DNA of 64,000 bases from Methylophilaceae bacterium (lineage in GTDB: Bacteria; Pseudomonadota; Gammaproteobacteria; Burkholderiales; Methylophilaceae): contig CANCPF010000006.1 in the NCBI GenBank assembly GCA_947379975.1, forward strand, positions 10,960 through 74,959. Reading direction: 5' to 3'. Positions within the stretch are counted from its first letter, which is position 1; every line of letters starts with the position of its first letter. Made by a program: the position numbers and the translations under genes. Below are positions 17,704 through 26,068 of the stretch, piece by piece. The notes under the pieces were generated by a model. That model saw only the letters and a list, made by a program, of their open reading frames with translations, did no database searches and had not been told where the DNA came from.

Positions 17704-18621
17704 ATGAATAAATTAAATCTGAGTAAATTAAGTTTGAATCAGCACAGCAATAATAACTACGGTACATTATATGTGGTGGCAACACCTATCGGTAATTTAA
17801 GCGACATTACCTTACGCGCCTTAGAAACACTAAAATCTGTGGATGCTATTGCCGCGGAAGATACACGTCATACGTCAGGTTTGTTATCACACTTTGGTAT
17901 TAGCAAAAAATTAATCGCGGTACATGAGCATAACGAACATCAGTCGGCTGAAAAGCTGTTATTACAATTGCACGCGGGTGAAAATATCGCATTGGTGACC
18001 GATGCCGGTACGCCTGGTATTAGTGATCCGGGTGCGGTAGCGGTGGATTTTGTACGCAAGGCTGGCGTAAAAGTCGTGCCAATCCCTGGCGCCAGCGCTG
18101 TGATTGCAGCCCTTTCTGTTAGTGGTATTGCTCAAAATGGCTTTATGTTTCACGGCTTTTTGCCAGCCAGTGGCGCCGCCCGACGCAAAACTTTGGAAGT
18201 TTTGAAAACGCAGACTGTTACACTGGTATTTTATGAAGCGCCGCATCGCATTATAGAAAGCATCATCGATATGGCGAATGTGTTGGGCGCAGAGCGGCGC
18301 ATTACCATTGCTCGCGAAATCACCAAGACGTTTGAGACTATATATAGTTGTGCGTTGCAAGATGCCGAAGCTTGGATTAAGGCTGATACCAACCAGCAAC
18401 GCGGTGAATTTGTCTTGTTGGTTGAAGCCGCGGCAGTCAAGGATGCCGAAGAAATCTCCGAAGAAACGGTGCGTGTTTTGAAATTATTATTGGCGGATTT
18501 ACCGCTAAAACAAGCGGTTAAACTGGCAACTGACATTACCAATGAAAAGAAAAATGTGCTTTACGAATTTGCACTAAGTCTAAAAGCTGTAGTTTCAAAC
18601 AATGAAACTTTGAAAAATTAA
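17704..18621 (+). CDS. rsmI: 16S rRNA (cytidine(1402)-2'-O)-methyltransferase RsmI
   Basis: RsmI methylates the ribose of C1402 in the decoding centre of 16S rRNA. Visible are the YVVATPIGNLSDIT start of the tetrapyrrole-methylase fold near 22-35, the AAEDTRHT motif, the VTDAGTPGISDPG SAM loop near 99-111 and PGASAV near 128. Length 305 is slightly above the usual 286, because of about 18 extra Asn/Ser-rich residues before the fold; a later start is possible but no internal ATG precedes the fold. It is 29 bases upstream of pyrC. RsmH, which methylates N4 of the same nucleotide, is also in this window. Confidence 0.96.
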   Translation: MNKLNLSKLSLNQHSNNNYGTLYVVATPIGNLSDITLRALETLKSVDAIAAEDTRHTSGLLSHFGISKKLIAVHEHNEHQSAEKLLLQLHAGENIALVTDAGTPGISDPGAVAVDFVRKAGVKVVPIPGASAVIAALSVSGIAQNGFMFHGFLPASGAARRKTLEVLKTQTVTLVFYEAPHRIIESIIDMANVLGAERRITIAREITKTFETIYSCALQDAEAWIKADTNQQRGEFVLLVEAAAVKDAEEISEETVRVLKLLLADLPLKQAVKLATDITNEKKNVLYEFALSLKAVVSNNETLKN

Positions 18622-18650
18622 TCTTTAAGCACCGGAATAAGCGCTAAAAA

Positions 18651-19697
18651 ATGACGAATACACCAATCAAAACACTGACTATTACCCGCCCAGATGACTG
18701 GCATTTACATTTACGTGATGGCGCTGCTTTAAAAGCCGTGTTGCCAGATACGGCCAGGCAATTTGCTCGTGCGATTGTGATGCCAAATTTACGCCCGCCA
18801 GTTACCAACGCGGAATTAGCGCTAGCATATCGTCAGCGTATTTTAGCCGCGCTGCCACAAGGCTTGCAGTTTGAGCCGCTCATGACTTTATATCTCACTG
18901 ATAATACTTCAGCAGAAGATATAGCGCAGGCTAAAGCTAGTGGTATTGTTCATGGCGTTAAGCTTTATCCGGCAGGCGCAACGACGAATTCAGATTCTGG
19001 TGTCACCAGTTTAGATCATTGTGGAAAAGCTTTAGCTGAAATGGAAAAGCTAGGTCTACCTTTGTTAGTCCATGCAGAAGTGACGGATGCGGAGGTAGAT
19101 GTTTTTGACCGCGAACGCGTATTCATTGAACGTCATATGATTCCTTTGCTGAAAAAATTTCCAGCATTAAAAATAGTCTTTGAACATATCACCACTAAAG
19201 ATGCTGCAGATTTTGTAACAGTAGCGCCGAGTAATGTGGCGGCAACCATTACTGCACATCACTTATTGATGAACCGTAATGATATGTTTAAAGGCGGTAT
19301 TCAGCCGCATCATTATTGCTTGCCGATTTTAAAGCGCGAAGAACATCGCGTGGCTTTAGTAAAGGCGGCAACATCAGGCAGCGCGAAGTTTTTCTTAGGT
19401 ACGGATAGTGCGCCGCATGCCAAATCAGCTAAGGAAAACGCTTGTGGTTGTGCTGGCATGTATACCGCACACACGGCGATTGAGTTGTACGCGGAAGCGT
19501 TTGATGCTGCAAATGCCTTGGATAAGTTGGAAGGATTTTCCAGTTTTTATGGGGCAGATTTTTATGGTTTGCCGAGGAATGTTGATCAGATTACGCTGCT
19601 GAAAGAAAGTTGGATTGTGCCGGCAAGTTTGCCGTTTGATGGGGATGTTTTAGTGCCGTTAAGGGCTGGGCAGGCTTTGAATTGGAAGCTTGTCTAA
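18651..19697 (+). CDS. pyrC: Dihydroorotase
   Basis: PyrC cyclises N-carbamoyl-aspartate to dihydroorotate in pyrimidine synthesis. The 348-residue protein is the class II (E. coli) type. It has the [10 protein letters not shown] zinc-binding motif near 15-24, a [14 protein letters not shown] segment holding the carbamylated Lys, HAEVTD, FEHITT and the late GTDSAPH motif. Length is typical. It follows rsmI by 29 bases and is followed by a hairpin-rich dispersed repeat that could serve as terminator. Confidence 0.97.
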   Translation: MTNTPIKTLTITRPDDWHLHLRDGAALKAVLPDTARQFARAIVMPNLRPPVTNAELALAYRQRILAALPQGLQFEPLMTLYLTDNTSAEDIAQAKASGIVHGVKLYPAGATTNSDSGVTSLDHCGKALAEMEKLGLPLLVHAEVTDAEVDVFDRERVFIERHMIPLLKKFPALKIVFEHITTKDAADFVTVAPSNVAATITAHHLLMNRNDMFKGGIQPHHYCLPILKREEHRVALVKAATSGSAKFFLGTDSAPHAKSAKENACGCAGMYTAHTAIELYAEAFDAANALDKLEGFSSFYGADFYGLPRNVDQITLLKESWIVPASLPFDGDVLVPLRAGQALNWKLV

Positions 19698-19734
19698 GTC
19701 AGCAACAATATAGAAATAGTGTGAATAAAGGCTT

Positions 19735-19910
19735 CGCTTTCGCGCGACTGGCGAGTTACTTTCTTTTGCTTAGCCAAAAGAAAGTAACCAAAGAAAAGGC
19801 TACCCCCTACCGCTTGTTTCCTCAGATTCGCTTTATTTTCGGACGGCAAGCGGAAACTCGCTAAGCTCAAACAGTCGCTTGCCGAAAGCCTCCCAAAATA
19901 ATTCAAATCT
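19735..19910. repeat. Hairpin-rich dispersed intergenic repeat downstream of pyrC
   Basis: Two inverted repeats are seen. The first has perfect 14-base arms (19755-19768, 19775-19788) around a six-base loop. The second has 8-base arms (19845-19852, 19876-19883). The sequence resembles a repeat family I recall at gene ends in many beta- and gammaproteobacteria, with a conserved stem around AAAGAAAGTAACC. It encodes no protein. It may act as a transcription terminator or mRNA-protecting end for pyrC. Confidence 0.65.
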
Positions 19911-19957
19911 TAGGCGCGGTAGCAGGGGATTTAAAGTCAAAATCTCTGAAACCCCGT

Positions 19958-19980
19958 CATTCCACGTCAATCATGGAATG
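19958..19980. repeat. Short inverted repeat before rnpB
   Basis: Arms CATTCCA (19958-19964) and TGGAATG (19974-19980) flank a nine-base spacer. It lies between the dispersed repeat and rnpB and looks like a fragment of a common intergenic repeat. Confidence 0.4.
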
Positions 19981-20027
19981 TCGTAAATGAATATTTTGCT
20001 ATTTGTTTAGCGTGTTAAAATACGCTA

Positions 20028-20366
20028 GAAGCTGGCTAGACAGTCGCCGCTCACGTAAGTGAGGGGAGGAAAGTCCGGGCTGCATAGAACGGGATGACGG
20101 CTAACGGCCGTACGTTGAAAGCTTGGGCAACCAAGTATAAGGCGCGGAATAGGGCCACAGAGACGAGCGTATTAAGTTACGGTGAAACGCGGTAACCTCC
20201 ATTCGCAGCAAGACCAAATAGGCTGGCGCTTTAACTTCGGTTAATAAGGCGTGGTTCGCGCTGCCAGCGGGTAGGTTGCTTGAGCGTACAAGTAATTGTG
20301 CGCCTAGATGAATGACTGTCAGCCTTAGTGATAAGGCCTACAGAACCCGGCTTATCGGCCAGCTTC
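20028..20366 (+). ncRNA. rnpB: RNase P RNA (bacterial type A)
   Basis: This is the catalytic RNA that removes 5' leaders from pre-tRNAs. The conserved 5' core GAGGGGAGGAAAGTCCGGGC begins near 20061. The P4 partner region and the 3' conserved AGGCCTACAGAACCCGGCTTA segment (split here: AGGCC, then ACAGAACCCGG at 20339-20350) are present. The P1 stem is perfect: GAAGCTGGC at 20028-20036 pairs with GCCAGCTTC at 20358-20366. Length is about 340 bases, close to the type A norm. A possible -10 (TAAAAT, 20016-20021) sits just upstream, but its spacing to a TTGCTA at 19996 is short. Confidence 0.95.
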
Positions 20367-20381
20367 ACTCTCACTCTTTGG

Positions 20382-20417
20382 CGTGTAATATATGCGGTTT
20401 ACCGCATATATTACACG
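20382..20417. repeat. 36-base near-perfect palindrome just after rnpB
   Basis: Arms of 17 bases (20382-20398 and 20401-20417) are exact reverse complements around a two-base centre. An outer pairing of GCCAGCT with AGCTGGC (20359 and 20431 regions) can extend it, and the distal arm resembles the 5' end of rnpB. No T run follows on either strand, so it is not a standard intrinsic terminator. It may be a 3'-end processing or stabilising structure for RNase P RNA, or a protein-binding site. Confidence 0.75.
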
Positions 20418-20829
20418 GACAAGCCATGAGCTGGCTTACTTGCCACTTTCGCGCAAAAATAACCAGCATCAGCTGGTATCTCCCGCTACAAAGATCCGCT
20501 TGTGGTCTTAGTGGCTTAATTAATCACGATATTCAACAAATTTTTATGAAGCATTAGAGCTGAAAATTAAATTCCCTTATTTTATTAAGGTCTTAGCCAG
20601 TCCTTACATAAAAATCCATTGTATTTCCCTTAGGCGACAGATCAACCTCACCTTATTTTCTGCAAATACACACCGCTTTATCGCTACATATTAAATTCAA
20701 TTGCTTTCACCACTATTCTAATAACTTACATTCACATAATTTCGTATGTGCTTAATTTATATAGACTTTATTTTTAGGCGTAAAATACGCTAAGTCATTG
20801 AGATATATAGATAAATTGGCAAAAAATGC
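20418..20829. other. Gene-free AT-rich stretch between rnpB and the mraZ promoter
   Basis: No credible gene or RNA was seen. An 81-codon frame at 20312-20557 overlaps rnpB and the palindrome and has no ribosome site, so it is not accepted. The AT content rises toward the mraZ promoter. Confidence 0.5.
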
Positions 20830-20858
20830 TTGCATTACAACTTTTTTTTATTTATAGT
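20830..20858 (+). promoter_or_regulatory. Sigma-70 promoter of the dcw cluster
   Basis: TTGCAT (20830-20835) and TATAGT (20853-20858) are separated by exactly 17 bases, a good sigma-70 match. Transcription would start near 20865, about 87 bases before the mraZ ATG and inside the repeat array that follows. Its position matches the mraZ promoter that drives the cluster in other proteobacteria. Confidence 0.75.
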
Positions 20859-20892
20859 GGAACTTAGTGGGAAGAAGTGGGTTTTTGTGGGT
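20858..20892 (+). promoter_or_regulatory. MraZ operator: four GTGG repeats at 10-base spacing
   Basis: GTGGA, GTGGG, GTGGG and GTGGG start at 20858, 20868, 20878 and 20888, in perfect 10-base register. MraZ is known to bind such G-rich direct repeats upstream of its own gene. Here they abut the -10 box and cover the predicted start site, so MraZ binding should block transcription. The 10-base phase puts all repeats on one face of the helix. Confidence 0.85.
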
Positions 20893-20951
20893 AATTTATC
20901 TCGGTATTTTAGTTTTAAAATTTATTTAGGGTTAAGGAAAGTTACGACAAT

Positions 20952-21398
20952 ATGTTTCGCGGCGCAACCTCATTAAGTTTAGATGCAAAAAGCAGATTAG
21001 CTGTGCCAACTAGGCACAGGGAGTCTCTGCAGCTTGAGTGCGCCGGTAACTTGGTGTTGACTGCGCATCCGCATCGTTGCCTGTTGTTATACCCACAGCC
21101 TGCTTGGGAGCCGATTCAGGCCAAAATGATGGCTTTGTCTTCATTTGATAAGAAATCTAGTGCCTTGCAACGTCTATTGGTTGGTTTTGCTGAAGATATT
21201 GCTTTAGATGGCGCAGGTCGGATGCTTATTTCACCGGTGTTGCGTGAGTTTGCCTCTTTGGATAAAGAGGTGATGCTGGTCGGTCAAGGTAGTCATTTTG
21301 AGTTATGGAACAAAGACGCTTGGCGTGCGCAGTTGGCGCAAGTGATGCAAGATGAGAACTTCGTTATGCCGAGTGAATTAGAGGGTTTCTCGCTGTGA
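20952..21398 (+). CDS. mraZ: Transcriptional regulator MraZ
   Basis: MraZ is a ring-forming AbrB/SpoVT-fold DNA-binding protein that represses the dcw cluster. The 148-residue protein has the two expected swapped-hairpin repeats. The first starts at [18 protein letters not shown], the second at the [11 protein letters not shown] region near 90. Length is standard. AAGGAAAG lies about 10 bases before the ATG. Its likely binding site is the repeat array at 20858-20892. It overlaps rsmH by 4 bases. Confidence 0.96.
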   Translation: MFRGATSLSLDAKSRLAVPTRHRESLQLECAGNLVLTAHPHRCLLLYPQPAWEPIQAKMMALSSFDKKSSALQRLLVGFAEDIALDGAGRMLISPVLREFASLDKEVMLVGQGSHFELWNKDAWRAQLAQVMQDENFVMPSELEGFSL

Positions 21399-22507
21399 TT
21401 AAGGGCGTGAACGATGCGCCCACCAAAGCATTATTGTCTGCAAAAAAAGTATCTCCAAAATCAGCGTCATTAAGTGATGCATTAATGTCAGAAAAGCCAA
21501 CGCCAGACGTGTCAGACTTAATCTCAAAATCAAATACCAATTTACTAAACGATTCCTCTGTCGATGATTCGTCATCTACAAATTCACACATCACCGTTTT
21601 ATTGGATGAGGCAGTACAAGCTCTGGCAATTAAACCGGACGGTATTTATGTCGATGGCACATTCGGTCGTGGCGGACATTCGAAAAAAATCTTAGAACAA
21701 TTGGGCCTCAATGGTCGTTTGATCGCATTTGATCGAGATTTGAGTGCCATTGAATCCAGCAAGGCGATTGCTGATGCTAGATTTAGCATGGTGCACAGTC
21801 ACTTTGCCGGCATGCAAGCCGAATTGGCGGATATGGGAATTGCTAAAGTGGATGGCATTTTGTTGGATTTGGGCATTTCATCGCCGCAGATTGACCAAGC
21901 AAGCCGTGGATTTAGTTTTAGGTATGATGCGCCGCTGGATATGCGTATGGATCAAAGCAGCGGAAAAACAGCGGCAGATTTTCTTGCCAGTACAACAGAG
22001 CAAGTTTTAGCGGAGGTTATAAAAAATTATGGTGAAGAACGGTTTGCTAAGCAGATTGCAAGGGCGATTATTACGGAGCGCAATGACGGGCGCGCCATCA
22101 CCACTACAGGGCAACTTACCAAGATCGTGGCAGGCGCAGTCACGCGGTTTGAGCCCGGCCAGAATCCCGCAACGCGCACATTTCAAGCTTTACGGATTCA
22201 CGTCAATCAGGAGCTTGAGGAGCTTACGCTAGCTATGCCGCAGTGTTTGGCTTTGTTGGCGCCACAAGGTCGCCTAGCGGTGATTAGTTTTCATTCGCTA
22301 GAAGACCGGATTGTGAAGCAGTTTGTGCGCGACCAAGCAAACCGCGACGATTTGCCAGCAAATTTCCCAGTGCGTGCATCAGAGTTGCCGCAGCCGAAAT
22401 TAACCGGTGTAGGTAAAACGATTAAACCAACGGCTAAAGAAGTTAAGCGTAATCCACGTTCACGCAGCGCAGTGCTGCGTGTAGCCGAAAGAACCAACGT
22501 CATATGA
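21395..22507 (+). CDS. rsmH: 16S rRNA (cytosine(1402)-N4)-methyltransferase RsmH with N-terminal extension
   Basis: RsmH (MraW) methylates N4 of C1402 of 16S rRNA, the same nucleotide as RsmI. The core begins at about residue 64 ([10 protein letters not shown]), with the SAM motif [10 protein letters not shown] near 84-93, [15 protein letters not shown] and the C-terminal ISFHSLEDR motif. The protein is 370 residues against about 313 normally. The extra 57 N-terminal residues are Ser/Asp/Lys-rich and look disordered. The GTG start overlaps the mraZ stop and has GAGGG 9 bases before it, which supports the long form. A later ATG at 21485 lacks such a site. Confidence 0.95.
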   Translation: MIKGVNDAPTKALLSAKKVSPKSASLSDALMSEKPTPDVSDLISKSNTNLLNDSSVDDSSSTNSHITVLLDEAVQALAIKPDGIYVDGTFGRGGHSKKILEQLGLNGRLIAFDRDLSAIESSKAIADARFSMVHSHFAGMQAELADMGIAKVDGILLDLGISSPQIDQASRGFSFRYDAPLDMRMDQSSGKTAADFLASTTEQVLAEVIKNYGEERFAKQIARAIITERNDGRAITTTGQLTKIVAGAVTRFEPGQNPATRTFQALRIHVNQELEELTLAMPQCLALLAPQGRLAVISFHSLEDRIVKQFVRDQANRDDLPANFPVRASELPQPKLTGVGKTIKPTAKEVKRNPRSRSAVLRVAERTNVI

Positions 22508-22839
22508 CGCGGCTAAATGTGATTTTGTATTTTGCGCTTATTTTTTCAGCGCTAGGTTTAGTGAATTCGCAGCATAAAGCGCGTAATCGTTATATTGAAC
22601 TTGAGCAGATTAATCAAGCAACAAAGCAATATGATCAAGAATATGGCCAATTGCAACTAGAGCAAAGTACTTGGGCAATGCATTCGCGTGTGGAGGCGAT
22701 TGCTACAGAGCAATTGCAGATGCAAGTGCCTGATGCTAAGCGTGTGCAATTAGTCGCGCTTGCTGAAGTTGCGCCTAAGGCGCCGGCTGCAATGCAATTT
22801 AACGTACCTGTGCAAGCGCAGCAAGAGGTTGCGCCATAA
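22504..22839 (+). CDS. ftsL: Cell division protein FtsL
   Basis: FtsL is a small bitopic inner-membrane protein that forms a coiled coil with FtsB, bridges FtsQ to FtsWI and helps activate septal peptidoglycan synthesis. The 111-residue product has a short cytoplasmic start, a TM helix at about 4-20, a coiled-coil-like region rich in Glu/Gln to about 75 and an Ala/Pro/Gln-rich tail. Sequence conservation in FtsL is low, so position between rsmH and ftsI and topology carry the call. It overlaps rsmH by 4 bases and ftsI by 1. Confidence 0.93.
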   Translation: MTRLNVILYFALIFSALGLVNSQHKARNRYIELEQINQATKQYDQEYGQLQLEQSTWAMHSRVEAIATEQLQMQVPDAKRVQLVALAEVAPKAPAAMQFNVPVQAQQEVAP

Positions 22840-24581
22840 TGGCGATGAATATGCCTGTTGTGGTTAAATTGCCCACTTGGCGGCGGCGCGTTCTGCTGGC
22901 CGCAGTATTGCTGGGCTTCGCAGCTTTACTTGGCCGCGGCTTGTATTTGCAAAGTTATCATAAAAAATTCTTGCAAGAAAAAGGCGACGCGCGCTATAGC
23001 CGTACTTTAGTTTTATCGGCTCAACGTGGAAAAATCATCGATAGACATGGTGAGTTGTTAGCCATTAGTTCACCGGTTGAGTCGGTATGGGCCAGTCCGC
23101 CAGATGTGAAAATTGATGACACTCAAACCAAGCAGATTGCAGAAATTCTGCAAATCGAGCCAGAGATAGTAAGTAAAAAGTTGGTGAATAGCGAGCGTGG
23201 ATTTGTCTACTTAAAACGCAGAATTTCACCTGAGCTTGCGGCGCAAGTCATGAAAGTAGGTGTGCCTGGTGTTTATTTGCAGCGCGAATATAAGCGCTAT
23301 TACCCAGCCGGCGATGTGACTGCACACTTGGTTGGCTTTACTGGATTGGATGATACAGGCCAAGAAGGTTTTGAGCTGGCCATGAATAGCGCCTTGTCAG
23401 GTAAAGAAGGCAGTCGCCGTGTGATAAAGGATAGATCTGGGCATATTATTGAAGACTTACAAGCTGTAAAAGTGCCGCAAGACGGTCATGATGTGGTGTT
23501 GTCTATAGACCGCAGAATTCAGTATTTAGCTTATCGCGAATTGGCGAAAGCGGTTGAGTTGCATAAGGCTGCGGCTGGTGCAGCCATAGTGCTAGATGCC
23601 AAAACTGGGGAAGTGCTGGCGATGGTCAATGTTCCCACTTACAACCCAAACAATCCAATAAACATTAAAGGTAAAACACGCAATCGTGCCATTGTTGATA
23701 TGTTTGAGCCGGGTTCCACCATGAAACCAGTAACGATTGCCGCCGGCTTGGAATCTGGCCAATATCAGCCAGATACTAAAATTCAAACAGCACCAGGCAC
23801 GCTGAAGATAGGCCCAGCAACCATTCACGATTCTCATGCACATGGTATTTTGACTGTAGCCGAAGTGATACAAAAGTCATCGAATGTAGGCGCTTCAAAA
23901 ATAGCGCTGACTTTAGATAAAAAATATATGTGGGATACCTTTAATCAATTGGGTTTTGGCACTAAAACCCATATTGGTTTCCCAGGTGAAGCGGCCGGCC
24001 AAGTGCGTAATTACAAAACGTGGCGGCCAATTGAGCAGGCAACCATGTCATTTGGTAATGGTATTAGCGTAACGTTATTGCAGTTGGCTAGGGCCTACAC
24101 AGCATTTGCCAACGATGGCGAATTAAAACCAGTTTCGTTATTAAAGTTGCAGGACACGCCAGTCGGCACCCAAGTTTTTAGTGCAAAAACAGCTAACGAA
24201 ATAAAAGCAATGTTAGAAATGGTGGTGTTGCCAGGCGGCACCGCCCTGAAAGCGCAAATTTTGGGTTATCGCGTGGCGGGTAAAACTGGTACTACGCATA
24301 AGTTGGGTGCGCACGGCTACGAAAAAGACAAATATGTAGGTTCATTTGTTGGGATGGCACCAGCTTCAAATCCACGCTTGATTATGGCGATTATGATTGA
24401 TGAGCCAAATACGGCGGGTGATCAGTATTATGGCGGCGTAGTCGCGGCGCCGGTATTTAGTGCGGTAATGGCTGATGCACTACGAATGTTAGCGATACCG
24501 CAAGATGCACCAAATAATAATGTCGTGATTCCTACTGATAATTTGCCAGACAGTGTTGATGATGTGAAGGAAATTATATGA
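22839..24581 (+). CDS. ftsI: Septal peptidoglycan transpeptidase FtsI (PBP3)
   Basis: FtsI is the class B penicillin-binding protein that crosslinks septal peptidoglycan together with FtsW. At 580 residues it has a TM anchor near 17-35, an N-terminal pedestal domain, and the transpeptidase domain with Ser-x-x-Lys in EPGSTMKPV near 290, SSN in QKSSNVG near 345 and KTG in AGKTGTTHK near 485. Length is typical. Its ATG overlaps the ftsL stop by one base. It is followed by murE with a 4-base overlap. Confidence 0.97.
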   Translation: MAMNMPVVVKLPTWRRRVLLAAVLLGFAALLGRGLYLQSYHKKFLQEKGDARYSRTLVLSAQRGKIIDRHGELLAISSPVESVWASPPDVKIDDTQTKQIAEILQIEPEIVSKKLVNSERGFVYLKRRISPELAAQVMKVGVPGVYLQREYKRYYPAGDVTAHLVGFTGLDDTGQEGFELAMNSALSGKEGSRRVIKDRSGHIIEDLQAVKVPQDGHDVVLSIDRRIQYLAYRELAKAVELHKAAAGAAIVLDAKTGEVLAMVNVPTYNPNNPINIKGKTRNRAIVDMFEPGSTMKPVTIAAGLESGQYQPDTKIQTAPGTLKIGPATIHDSHAHGILTVAEVIQKSSNVGASKIALTLDKKYMWDTFNQLGFGTKTHIGFPGEAAGQVRNYKTWRPIEQATMSFGNGISVTLLQLARAYTAFANDGELKPVSLLKLQDTPVGTQVFSAKTANEIKAMLEMVVLPGGTALKAQILGYRVAGKTGTTHKLGAHGYEKDKYVGSFVGMAPASNPRLIMAIMIDEPNTAGDQYYGGVVAAPVFSAVMADALRMLAIPQDAPNNNVVIPTDNLPDSVDDVKEII

Positions 24582-26068
24582 CCTTGCCATCAACATCGAC
24601 TGTGCTTTCCAGCTTTAATCAGCGCTTTAGTTCAATGACAGCCGATAGCCGCCATGTGCAAGCTGGTGCATTATTTTTGGCTTATCCCGGCGCAGTGAGT
24701 GATGGTCGTGATTATATTGCTCAAGCAATTAAACAAGGTGCTAGTGCTGTTGTTTGGGATAAAGCTGGATTTTCTTGGCCTGCAGATTGGTCTGTGAGTA
24801 ATTTAGCAGTAGATAACTTAAAGCAAAAAGCAGGTGAAATTGCGGCTGAATATCATCATCATCCATCAGCAAAATTGACCATGATAGGCGTAACGGGCAC
24901 TAATGGTAAAACTTCTGTCAGCCAATGGATTGCACAATGCTTGACAATTTTAGGGCAAAAAACGGCGGTATTGGGCACGATAGGCAATGGTTTTGTCGAT
25001 ACCCAAGCAAGTGCGCTAGCTACGGCCAGTAACACCACGCCAGATGCGATATTGCTACAAGGCATGTTGGCTGATTTTGTGGCGCAACAGGCTGATGCCG
25101 TGGTGATGGAAGTGTCTTCGCATGGCCTAGATCAAGGTCGCATAAATGGTGTGGAATTTGATATTGCGGTGCTGACAAATTTGAGTCGTGATCATTTGGA
25201 TTATCACCAAACGATGACCGCTTATGCCCAAGCTAAACAAAAGTTATTTGATTTAGTCGGTTTGAAAGTTGCGGTATTGAATGTGGATGATGCTTTTGGT
25301 CAAAAAATCGCAAGCACACTAATCAAGCAGGGTAAGCCAATATTCAGCTACGGTTTGCAATATGGCGATGTGCGCGGTAGTCAGTTGCAATTACATGATG
25401 CCGGATTGTCTATGCAAGTTTCAACGCCTGCTGGCGATGCTTTGTTGGCAGCGCCAGTATTAGGCCGTTTTAATGCTTATAACCTACTTGCCGTATTGGC
25501 GACGTTGCTTGCGTTACAGGTTTCTTTAACTGATGCTGTTGCTGCTATTAGCCAAATTAAGCCAGTTGCAGGCCGCATGCAGCAATTTGGTGGTGGTAGA
25601 TCTCCTTTGGTTGTCGTTGATTACGCACACACCCCAGATGCCTTGGAAAAAGTGCTGAACACCTTGCGCGAACAGTTACAAACCGGCGCGAAATTATTAT
25701 GCGTTTTTGGTTGTGGCGGTGACCGTGATGCTGGCAAACGACCATTAATGGGCGCTATTGCTCGCCAGTTAGCTGACACCGTCATCGTGACTTCAGACAA
25801 TCCGCGTAGCGAGAATGCGACGGCTATTATACAAGCGATTATTGCGGATAATGCTGAAGCTTACTTAGTTGAAGAAGACCGTGCAAGTGCTATTGAACTA
25901 GCGATTAAGTTAGCGAATAAGGGTGATATTGTTCTAGTGGCTGGAAAAGGTCATGAGAATTATCAGGAAATATTAGGCGTTAAACATCTGTTTGATGATG
26001 CCTTGATTGCACAGGCTGCGCTGAATTTATTAGATGTAAGTAAATCTGATATGAAGGTGTCTTTATGA
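24578..26068 (+). CDS. murE: UDP-MurNAc-L-Ala-D-Glu:meso-diaminopimelate ligase MurE
   Basis: MurE adds meso-diaminopimelate to UDP-MurNAc-dipeptide in the cytoplasm. The ATP-binding motif TGTNGKTS is near 106-113. The DNPR motif near 407-410 marks DAP rather than lysine specificity, as expected for a Gram-negative wall. HDR-type substrate residues and the late GKGHENYQ motif are present. Length 496 is normal. It overlaps ftsI and murF by 4 bases each, consistent with translational coupling through the cluster. Confidence 0.97.
   Translation: MTLPSTSTVLSSFNQRFSSMTADSRHVQAGALFLAYPGAVSDGRDYIAQAIKQGASAVVWDKAGFSWPADWSVSNLAVDNLKQKAGEIAAEYHHHPSAKLTMIGVTGTNGKTSVSQWIAQCLTILGQKTAVLGTIGNGFVDTQASALATASNTTPDAILLQGMLADFVAQQADAVVMEVSSHGLDQGRINGVEFDIAVLTNLSRDHLDYHQTMTAYAQAKQKLFDLVGLKVAVLNVDDAFGQKIASTLIKQGKPIFSYGLQYGDVRGSQLQLHDAGLSMQVSTPAGDALLAAPVLGRFNAYNLLAVLATLLALQVSLTDAVAAISQIKPVAGRMQQFGGGRSPLVVVDYAHTPDALEKVLNTLREQLQTGAKLLCVFGCGGDRDAGKRPLMGAIARQLADTVIVTSDNPRSENATAIIQAIIADNAEAYLVEEDRASAIELAIKLANKGDIVLVAGKGHENYQEILGVKHLFDDALIAQAALNLLDVSKSDMKVSL

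Noticed and set aside
20312..20557. 81-codon frame after rnpB
   Set aside because: Overlaps the conserved 3' end of RNase P RNA and the palindrome, and lacks a ribosome site.
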